Assembly: GCA_013203525.1 (NCBI GenBank)
Contig: JABMQB010000481.1
Span: 1-5,234, forward strand
DNA from: Mariniphaga sp.
Lineage (GTDB): Bacteria; Bacteroidota; Bacteroidia; Bacteroidales; Prolixibacteraceae
DNA: 5,234 nucleotides
Reading direction: 5' to 3'
A program made the translations under genes and the position numbers. This document shows, one piece after another, positions 1 to 5,234 of the stretch; position 1 is the stretch's first letter; each line of letters opens with the position of its first letter. Under the pieces are notes generated by a model. That model saw only the letters and a program-made list of their open reading frames with translations, was not told the DNA's origin and did no database searches.

Positions 1-1742
1 ATTTTTCAAGTGGACACGGAGAAGCCTATTTCGCAAAGCAAGAAAATGCGCCTTATTGTACCGATTGCCATGGTACTCATATGGTACTCCCCGGTTCAGA
101 CGAAAATTCACCTGTGTTCCGATCGTCTATTCCGGTACTTTGTGGTGAATGTCATCAGGAAAATGGTAAAGCTCTTGAAAATACTGACCTCAGGGAAACA
201 GATGCATATCATGACTATTCGACAAGTGCTCACGGTAGAAGCCTTTCTGAAAAAGGATTATTATCAACAGCCATTTGTACCGACTGCCATACTTCTCATT
301 TTATATTAAAAGAATCGGATGAACGCTCCTCTGTTCACCCAAAAAATATTGCTGCAACATGTGGAAATTGCCATAAAGGAATTTACGACGATTTTATAGC
401 AAGTGACCATGCTTTTGATATTAATACTGATTTAGAGTATCCTACTTGTGAAACATGTCATTCTGCTCATCTGGTATCGGACACCCATCAGGATGAATTT
501 ATGTTGGAAATTACTCAACAATGTGGAAAATGCCATGGTAATCTGTCTGAAACTTACATGGAAACATACCATGGCAAAGCATATCAGTTGGGTTATTTGG
601 AAGCAGCTCGTTGTTCAGATTGCCATGGAGCTCATAAAATTCTTAATATAGATAATCCAAACTCTTCAATTGCTTCCAAAAACATTGTTCAAACTTGTCA
701 GAAATGCCATGAAAATGCTAACATAAGGTTTACAGGATACCTTACTCATGCAACACATTACAATAAAGATAAATTCCCGTGGCTTTATTACACATTTTGG
801 GCAATGACCGGATTATTATTAAGTGTATTTATATTTTTCGGATTACATACTTTGTTATGGATACCTCGTTCTTTGTCGGCAATGTTAAAAAAGAGGAAGC
901 ACAAACATACGACTGGTGAAAAACAATACATACGAAGATTTACAAAAATTCAACGTATTACTCACATTTTTATAATTATCAGTTTTGTATTTCTGGCACT
1001 AACGGGTATGATATTAAAATTTGCCCATATGGAATGGGCGAAAATGTTCTCTCGACTTATCGGTGGTGTTTTTGTTTCGGGAGTATTGCACAGAATAGCT
1101 GCAGTTATGACATTTGGATATTTCTTTTTCCACCTATACAATTTATCAAAAATAAAAAAACAAAATGGCGTTAGTTTAGGAAAGTTCATTTTTGGTAAAA
1201 ATTCATTAATGTTTAACCGTCAGGATATCCGGGATTTCTGGGCCTCAATTAAATGGTTCACGGGACTTGGACCAAGGCCAAATTATGGACGTTGGACTTA
1301 TTGGGAAAAATTTGATTACATGGCCGTTTTCTGGGGTGTAATTGTAATTGGCTCATCAGGTTTAGTATTGTGGTTTCCTGAATTTTTTACTCAAATTCTC
1401 CCGGGCTGGTCTATTAATGTTGCACAAATAATTCACAGCGATGAAGCACTATTAGCCGTAGGATTTATTTTTACAATTCATTTTTTCAATACGCATCTGC
1501 GCCCCGAATCGTTCCCTATGGATACAGTAATTTTTACTGGACATATTCCGCTTGAGGAATTTAAAGAAGACAGGCCTCGGGAATATGAAGATCTTAAAAA
1601 ATCTGGAAAACTTGATACATTGGTTTCTAAAAAAGAATTCTCAAAACAAAAAATGAGGATTGTGAAATTATTCGGATTCATATTCCTGTTTACAGGTATT
1701 TCACTGGTTGTTCTTATTATTTATTCATTGCTATCTCATTAG
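1..1742 (+). CDS. Multihaem cytochrome c / dihaem cytochrome b fusion, CbcL-like (5' partial)
   Basis: Probable inner-membrane quinol:cytochrome oxidoreductase. The frame is open from position 3, and the 26 codons before the first ATG (81) include a haem motif, CTDCH at 57-71, so that ATG is internal and the true start lies left of the window. Numbering codons from position 3 gives 579 visible residues. Eight CxxCH motifs start at residues 19, 47, 92, 120, 149, 174, 204 and 232. About six hydrophobic helices follow, near 260-286, 319-339, 359-381, 438-457, 476-496 and 553-575. Candidate b-haem ligands are H321, H363 or H377, H478 and H493, a pattern that fits the HydC/FdnI-type cytochrome b fold (family knowledge). 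No cysteine lies outside a haem motif. The same order of domains is known from Geobacter CbcL; orthology is not shown. In-frame stops TAG TAA end the gene. The multihaem-b fusion is secure; the quinol-oxidising direction is inferred. Confidence 0.85.
   Translation, partial: FSSGHGEAYFAKQENAPYCTDCHGTHMVLPGSDENSPVFRSSIPVLCGECHQENGKALENTDLRETDAYHDYSTSAHGRSLSEKGLLSTAICTDCHTSHFILKESDERSSVHPKNIAATCGNCHKGIYDDFIASDHAFDINTDLEYPTCETCHSAHLVSDTHQDEFMLEITQQCGKCHGNLSETYMETYHGKAYQLGYLEAARCSDCHGAHKILNIDNPNSSIASKNIVQTCQKCHENANIRFTGYLTHATHYNKDKFPWLYYTFWAMTGLLLSVFIFFGLHTLLWIPRSLSAMLKKRKHKHTTGEKQYIRRFTKIQRITHIFIIISFVFLALTGMILKFAHMEWAKMFSRLIGGVFVSGVLHRIAAVMTFGYFFFHLYNLSKIKKQNGVSLGKFIFGKNSLMFNRQDIRDFWASIKWFTGLGPRPNYGRWTYWEKFDYMAVFWGVIVIGSSGLVLWFPEFFTQILPGWSINVAQIIHSDEALLAVGFIFTIHFFNTHLRPESFPMDTVIFTGHIPLEEFKEDRPREYEDLKKSGKLDTLVSKKEFSKQKMRIVKLFGFIFLFTGISLVVLIIYSLLSH
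57..710 (+). repeat. Tandem dihaem modules within the multihaem cytochrome
   Basis: The eight visible haem motifs alternate between two types. Type B (57-71, 276-290, 447-461, 612-626) reads CxxCHxxH, with a histidine three residues after the haem histidine. Type A (141-155, 360-374, 522-536, 696-710) lacks that histidine; a conserved histidine lies 13-30 residues later instead, usually preceded by Ser, Thr or Tyr. The B-to-A linkers are alike in length (motif starts 25-28 residues apart) and share features such as a hydrophobic pair after the CxxCHxxH and an Asn-Ile pair in two of them. This looks like duplication of a dihaem unit. The window begins inside a unit, and the last A haem, next to the first membrane helix, has no B partner. 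Confidence 0.65.
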
Positions 1743-1928
1743 TAACAATAAAGATTTAAACGGCAATAAAAATAATATGACAATTACGTAATGCTTTAAA
1801 CTGAACATAATCTCATAAAAATCAGTCATATATAGAAATCTTATAAATTACTATCAGCTATTGAATTGTAACTATTTTTTTACAACCTTGTACACTATTG
1901 AAATAAGTAAATCATAAATTAAAAAGAT
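1743..1928. other. Intergenic region, AT-rich
   Basis: This 186-nt spacer separates the cytochrome b/c fusion gene from the NapC-like gene. I see no convincing intrinsic terminator, no RNA gene and no open frame of useful length. Its one notable element is an inverted repeat at 1866-1885, listed separately. No exact match to the Bacteroidota -7 box (TAnnTTTG) is present. The last bases before the ATG are A-rich (AAAAAGAT) with no Shine-Dalgarno sequence, which is normal in Bacteroidota. Confidence 0.6.
1866..1885. promoter_or_regulatory. Inverted repeat, possible operator upstream of NapC-like gene
   Basis: TTGTAA at 1866-1871 and TTACAA at 1880-1885 are perfect 6-bp arms around an 8-nt T-rich spacer, 43 nt before the start codon. 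The outer TTG and CAA resemble half-sites of Crp/FNR-family regulators, but the spacing differs from the classic FNR (TTGAT-N4-ATCAA) and CRP sites. A second TTGTA at 1889-1893 lies just downstream. In DNA this AT-rich, such a repeat can occur by chance. Confidence 0.25.
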
Positions 1929-3431
1929 ATGAAATTACCTGCGTCAATTAAAAACTGGATCTCAATTTCAGGAGCTATACTTGCCCTTTTTAATTTAGCT
2001 TCCATTATTTCATTAATGGTATTGAATACATTATTCAATTTTGGTGGTTCATATATTGGGCTTTTTATTTACATCATTTTACCAATTTTTATGATTACCG
2101 GATTAATTCTTATCCCTATTGGAATGAGGATTAATAAGAAAAAATCAAGAAAAGCAGAAAAAGAAGGAAAAACCCCGGGTTGGCCAATTTTGAATTTTAA
2201 TAACACAGCTACACGGAATGCTACAATGATTTTTACTGTAGGTTCTGTTTTTTTACTGATTATTTCTTCAATCGGAAGTTATGAAGCTTTTCATTATACC
2301 GAATCGGTTGAGTTTTGTGGTAAATTATGCCACAATGTTATGGAACCTGAATATACTACATATTATGGGTCATCTCATGAGCGTGTTGCTTGTGTGGAAT
2401 GCCATGTTGGGTCTGGTGCTGATTGGTATGTAAAAAGTAAACTTTCAGGTTTATATCAGGTTTATTCAGTTTTGGCAAAAAAATATCCACAACCTATTCC
2501 AACCCCTATTGCCAACCTGCGCCCGGCACAGGAAACATGTGAAGAATGCCACTGGCCTGAAAAATTTTACGATCGTAGCCTTCGTGTAAAACATTCATTC
2601 CTTGCCGATGATTTTAATACTGAACGAATTATCCAATTGCAAATTAAAACCAGTTCACAAAATACACCTACAGGATTTGAAAAAGGAATACATCAACATA
2701 TTGATCCAAGTGTTAAAATCGAATATAAAACTATTGATGATCGCCGCCAGGTAATACCCTGGGTAAAATATACTAACCTGGAAACAGGTGAAGTTGAGAT
2801 TTATACCGATGAAGAAAACTTGATTAGCCAGACTAAGCTAGATTCATTGGAAACAAGAACAATGGATTGCCTTGATTGCCATAACCGCCCATCACACAAT
2901 TATAATGTGCCACAAAACTTTATTGACATGTCGATGGCAGAAGGGGAAATCTCAAAAGGCCTTCCGGCAATAAAAATGGCTGCTATGCTTGTACTCAATC
3001 AGGATTACCCGGATAAAGACAGTGCATTTAATGCGATCGAAACCCAGATCATTGAATTTTACAAATTAGGCTATCCCGAAATTTATGCAGAAAACTTGTC
3101 TGCAATTAATACTGCAATTGAAGAAATCAAAATTGACTATTCAAAGAATATTTTTCCCTTTATGAAGGCAAGTTGGAAAGCATATCCAAATAATATTGGA
3201 CATATGGAATCTGATGGATGTTACCGTTGCCACAACGACAGGCATGCAACAAATACAGGTAAAGTTATTTCCAGAGATTGTAATTTGTGCCATAATATAT
3301 TGGCGCAGGGAACACCCGATGAAATGGAATATACATTATCCTATGAACCACTTGAATTTAATCACCCTGTTGATATTGGAGAAGCCTGGAAAACAGAGTT
3401 TTGCTCACTATGTCATTCACAATTATATTAA
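1929..3431 (+). CDS. NapC/NirT-like membrane cytochrome c, seven haems
   Basis: This is probably a membrane-anchored quinol dehydrogenase handing electrons to periplasmic cytochromes. The 500-residue product has three hydrophobic helices, near residues 10-34, 42-66 and 98-117, the last just before the haem region. Canonical NapC/NrfH proteins have one helix and four haems. Haem motifs start at 130 (CGKLCH, i.e. CX3CH), 155, 204, 314, 431, 451 and 492. The stretch around haems 1-3 (CHNVMEPEY, CVECHV, CEECHWPEKF) is typical of the NapC/NirT type, and M138, three residues after H135, could be the axial Met known for NrfH haem 1. Long segments separate haems 3-4 and 4-5. The first holds two nearby histidines (GIHQHI, 253-258) and a DDRRQVIPWV block (270-279). 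The seventh haem is almost at the C-terminus. ATG 1929 is preceded by an A-rich stretch, and the helix begins directly after it. Partner and acceptor are unknown. Confidence 0.87.
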   Translation: MKLPASIKNWISISGAILALFNLASIISLMVLNTLFNFGGSYIGLFIYIILPIFMITGLILIPIGMRINKKKSRKAEKEGKTPGWPILNFNNTATRNATMIFTVGSVFLLIISSIGSYEAFHYTESVEFCGKLCHNVMEPEYTTYYGSSHERVACVECHVGSGADWYVKSKLSGLYQVYSVLAKKYPQPIPTPIANLRPAQETCEECHWPEKFYDRSLRVKHSFLADDFNTERIIQLQIKTSSQNTPTGFEKGIHQHIDPSVKIEYKTIDDRRQVIPWVKYTNLETGEVEIYTDEENLISQTKLDSLETRTMDCLDCHNRPSHNYNVPQNFIDMSMAEGEISKGLPAIKMAAMLVLNQDYPDKDSAFNAIETQIIEFYKLGYPEIYAENLSAINTAIEEIKIDYSKNIFPFMKASWKAYPNNIGHMESDGCYRCHNDRHATNTGKVISRDCNLCHNILAQGTPDEMEYTLSYEPLEFNHPVDIGEAWKTEFCSLCHSQLY

Positions 3432-3617
3432 TTCATAATTTAGATACCGTGTAATTTTAATTTATATAGTATATATCAATGGCATTTTTTTTGTGAATAG
3501 AAAAAATAATTGCATTTTTAACGCAAACAAAGTTGTTGATTTTCATACTAAATGACAAATCAAACACTTGTTCAATTAAATAGATATTAGTTTAATTTTT
3601 TTATAAAAGAAACAGAT
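3432..3617. other. Intergenic region, very AT-rich
   Basis: This 186-nt spacer lies between the NapC-like gene and the tetrahaem gene. It holds an alternating TATATAGTATATA stretch near 3465, a run of eight Ts at 3485-3492, and a 7-bp inverted repeat (TTGATTT 3537-3543, AAATCAA 3557-3563). None of these makes a convincing intrinsic terminator. No exact TAnnTTTG box is present; TAATTTTT at 3593-3600 is one mismatch away, but its spacing from the nearest upstream TTG (3568-3570) is 22 nt, slightly long. The bases before ATG 3618 are A-rich, with no Shine-Dalgarno sequence. Confidence 0.5.
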
Positions 3618-4109
3618 ATGAATTACAAAAGATTAGTGTTTTTATTGGGAATGGTAATAATTTTCAGCACTACAGGGATGGCGCAAACTTACAAATATAT
3701 TGGAGCTACCAAATGCAAAATGTGCCACAATAAACCAGCTAAAGGCGAACAGTATAATAAATGGGCTGCTGGACCTCATGCAAAAGCAATGGAGTCTTTA
3801 AGTGCCGAAGAGGCAAAAGACCCTAAGTGTTTAAAATGCCACTCAACCGCTGCAAGTGTTGATAAAAGTTTGGTTGCATCAATTAAAGTTGAAGAAGGTG
3901 TTTCATGTGAATCATGCCATGGCCCGGGAAGTGCTTACAAATCTGCTTCTATTATGAAAAACCAACAATTATCACTCTCTAAGGGCATGATCATGCCTGA
4001 TGAAGCAGTTTGTAAAACATGCCATAACGAAGAAAGCCAACATTATAAAGGATTCAATTATGCAGAATATGTGGCAAAAATTGCACACCCCGATCCTTCT
4101 GCAAAATAG
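3618..4109 (+). CDS. Secreted tetrahaem cytochrome c, c554-like
   Basis: This is a small periplasmic electron-transfer protein of 163 residues. Residues 1-22 form a signal peptide: a basic start (MNYKR), a hydrophobic core, and a likely cleavage after the Ala of TGMA-Q. Four CxxCH motifs start at 33 (CKMCH), 71 (CLKCH), 97 (CESCH) and 132 (CKTCH). The context of the first (CKMCH, then GPHAKAM at 52-58) and of the third (GVSCESCHGPGSAY) is typical of the cytochrome c554 family, in which a histidine in the HAKAM segment and others serve as distal ligands (family knowledge). It is shorter than Nitrosomonas c554 (about 210 residues in mature form). No hydroxylamine oxidoreductase is in view, so a role in ammonia oxidation is not implied. 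It could be a shuttle between the upstream membrane cytochromes and an unseen acceptor. An intrinsic terminator follows. Confidence 0.85.
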   Translation: MNYKRLVFLLGMVIIFSTTGMAQTYKYIGATKCKMCHNKPAKGEQYNKWAAGPHAKAMESLSAEEAKDPKCLKCHSTAASVDKSLVASIKVEEGVSCESCHGPGSAYKSASIMKNQQLSLSKGMIMPDEAVCKTCHNEESQHYKGFNYAEYVAKIAHPDPSAK

Positions 4110-4140
4110 TTAAATAAATAAAATATTCCTTATTGAAAAT

Positions 4141-4172
4141 TCCTTTGTTTTACTATAAACAAAGGAGTTTTT
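4141..4172 (+). terminator. Intrinsic terminator after tetrahaem cytochrome gene
   Basis: A perfect 10-bp stem (4141-4150 TCCTTTGTTT pairing with 4157-4166 AAACAAAGGA) encloses a 6-nt loop. One G and then five Ts (4168-4172) follow. It starts 31 nt after the stop codon at 4109. It should end the cytochrome transcript, leaving the synthetase gene at 4245 dependent on its own promoter or on read-through. Confidence 0.8.
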
Positions 4173-4230
4173 AAATTTACAGGGTACTAAAAGAACCATT
4201 GTGAAATTACCGCGCGTTTATTAAACTTTC

Positions 4231-4238
4231 TATTTTTG
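4231..4238 (+). promoter_or_regulatory. Possible Bacteroidota -7 promoter box before the synthetase gene
   Basis: TATTTTTG matches the Bacteroidota consensus TAnnTTTG at every fixed position and lies between the terminator and ATG 4245. Support at -33 is poor: at the usual 19-21 nt spacing there is TTA (4207-4209) rather than TTG, and the nearest TTG (4199-4201) is 29 nt away. If real, transcription would begin at or very near the start codon. A chance match is plausible in this sequence. Confidence 0.25.
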
Positions 4239-4244
4239 TCAATT

Positions 4245-5234
4245 ATGAAAAAAATAATAACATTTATTTCCTCCATGTTTTTTACTGGCTTATTGCTGGT
4301 AATATTTGCTATTGCAATTGCTTGGGCAACTTTTGTTGAAAATGATTACGGAACATTAACAGCAAAAATTTTAATTTATAACTCCTGGTGGTTTGAAGTG
4401 CTACTATTGGTAATAATTGTAAACCTTACAGGAAGCATTTTTGTAAATAAACTTATTAGTAAAAAGAAGTGGACTATGTTCCTGTTTCATGTTGCATTTG
4501 CCGTTATTATTATTGGAGCAGCATTAACCAGATATTACGGTTTTGAGGGATCGATGCATATTCGCGAAGGTGGCGCATCTAATTCAATAATCTCCGAATC
4601 TACATTTATTAATACCACAGTATCAGCCGAAGGTCAAAGTGTAGCTTCAGAAAAAGAAATTAAATTTTCAGGATACACTGCAAATCGTTATTCAGAAAAA
4701 ATAGAGGTTGCCGGTAAATCTGTAAAAATTGAAAATTTACAGTTTATGCCTTCAGCCTTGGAAACCATTGTAAAAGATGTATATGGAGAGCCATTAGTAG
4801 CTCTTATGGCATTTAGCAACAATGGGCAAAGAATTGATTTTTCATTAAATAACAAAAAAATTAAAGTTATTGCAGGTGTAAGCTTAGGCTTTGAAAATAC
4901 AGGATTCAACCCAGATATAAACATTTCTGAAAATAATGGCGAAATTTTTATGATTGCATCCGATTCAGTTACTATAACCGATATGGTAAGTAATGAATCG
5001 GAAACTTTTGCACCCGGATTACCCATCCATCTTACAGGCAGAAGTATTTTTGGAGTTAGCGGTATATCATTAATCTTTAAACAGTATTATCCAAATGGAA
5101 GGATACAATTATCTTTTATGCCTCAAGATGAAGAAAACTTTCATTATGATGCTTTTCTTGCAAGGATTACAGTTGGCAACGAATCAAGCGACATAGTAGT
5201 TTCCGGATTAAAAGGATTAGTTGGAGAACCGCAA
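4245..5234 (+). CDS. ccsB: Cytochrome c synthetase, ResB/CcsB domain, probably fused CcsBA (3' partial)
   Basis: This is a System II cytochrome c biogenesis protein: it moves haem across the inner membrane and ligates it to CxxCH cysteines in the periplasm. The frame is open from ATG 4245 to the right edge (330 codons, no stop). Hydrophobic helices lie near residues 6-30, 50-67 and 79-95. The ENDYGT motif at 32-37, the YNSWWFE segment at 45-51, and the end of the third helix with ITRYxGxEG-like and MHIREGGASN residues (95-113) are characteristic of Bacteroidota ResB/CcsB proteins. H82 in the third helix matches the position of the transmembrane haem-ligand histidine (TM-His1) described in CcsBA. 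A long periplasmic domain rich in beta-type sequence follows. In Bacteroidota this domain is often fused to CcsA, but the CcsA part with its WWD motif would lie beyond the window. The start codon has T-rich sequence upstream and no Shine-Dalgarno; the next ATG (4275) would cut into helix 1, which favours 4245. Confidence 0.88.
   Translation, partial: MKKIITFISSMFFTGLLLVIFAIAIAWATFVENDYGTLTAKILIYNSWWFEVLLLVIIVNLTGSIFVNKLISKKKWTMFLFHVAFAVIIIGAALTRYYGFEGSMHIREGGASNSIISESTFINTTVSAEGQSVASEKEIKFSGYTANRYSEKIEVAGKSVKIENLQFMPSALETIVKDVYGEPLVALMAFSNNGQRIDFSLNNKKIKVIAGVSLGFENTGFNPDINISENNGEIFMIASDSVTITDMVSNESETFAPGLPIHLTGRSIFGVSGISLIFKQYYPNGRIQLSFMPQDEENFHYDAFLARITVGNESSDIVVSGLKGLVGEPQ

Noticed and set aside
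81..83. ATG at 81 as the start of the multihaem cytochrome
   Set aside because: The frame is open upstream to position 3 and contains a haem motif (57-71) matching the downstream pattern, and starting at 81 would leave no signal peptide on a periplasmic haem domain. The real start lies outside the window.
10..309. Overlapping + strand reading frame of 99 codons
   Set aside because: It lies in another frame inside the haem-rich coding sequence and shows no family features.
962..1189. Reverse-strand reading frame inside the cytochrome b domain
   Set aside because: It is antisense to membrane helices of a clear gene and shows no recognisable protein features.
1478..1681. Reverse-strand reading frame of 67 codons near the end of the first gene
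   Set aside because: It is antisense to the conserved end of the b domain, with no support of its own.
3196..3438. + strand frame of 80 codons overlapping the end of the NapC-like gene
   Set aside because: The main frame here encodes three haem motifs; this is an out-of-frame shadow.
3462..3492. AT-only palindrome near 3465 followed by eight Ts as a terminator for the NapC-like gene
   Set aside because: The stem would contain only A-T pairs and is not adjacent to the T run, so a stable terminator hairpin is unlikely.
3552..3590. Tiny open frame of 12 codons in the second spacer
   Set aside because: It is too short, has no ribosome-binding context and no sign of conservation.
1743..3617. 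Both spacers around the NapC-like gene are exactly 186 nt, suggesting a duplicated element
   Set aside because: Comparing them by eye shows no shared sequence beyond A-rich DNA and GATATG at the starts, so the equal length looks like coincidence.
4688..5026. Reverse-strand reading frame of 112 codons
   Set aside because: It is antisense to the periplasmic domain of the CcsB-type protein, whose own frame is open throughout.

Overview
The window is AT-rich and carries four consecutive genes on the + strand, all concerned with c-type cytochromes. Low GC, start codons preceded by A-rich stretches rather than Shine-Dalgarno sequences, and a ResB/CcsB-type (System II) cytochrome c synthetase with the usual Bacteroidota N-terminus all suggest an anaerobic or facultative member of the Bacteroidota. 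This assignment is an inference; there is no marker gene in the window.

Layout. (1) Positions 1-1742: the 3' part of a large gene for a periplasmic multihaem cytochrome c fused to a membrane cytochrome b domain. Eight CxxCH motifs are visible, and the reading frame is open back to the left edge, upstream of the first ATG. (2) A 186-nt gap with one short inverted repeat. (3) Positions 1929-3431: a 500-residue NapC/NirT-like cytochrome with three membrane helices and seven haem sites, the first of which is CX3CH. (4) Another 186-nt gap. (5) Positions 3618-4109: a small secreted tetrahaem cytochrome of the c554 type, followed by a clear intrinsic terminator at 4141-4172. (6) Position 4245 to the right edge: the first 330 codons of a CcsB/ResB-type cytochrome c synthetase, probably the fused CcsBA form, running off the window.

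How they may work together (inference). The two membrane proteins both look like quinol-interacting modules: a dihaem cytochrome b domain like HydC/FdnI, and a NapC/NirT module. They would pass electrons to periplasmic c haems. The small tetrahaem protein could be a soluble carrier or terminal partner, and the synthetase would attach the haems. The window shows 19 haem-attachment sites in about 4.1 kb, and every cysteine in the three cytochromes lies in a haem motif. The first protein has the architecture of Geobacter CbcL (multihaem c plus dihaem b), an inner-membrane quinol-oxidising cytochrome used in extracellular Fe(III) respiration. No terminal reductase or outer-membrane conduit is visible, so the electron acceptor cannot be named.
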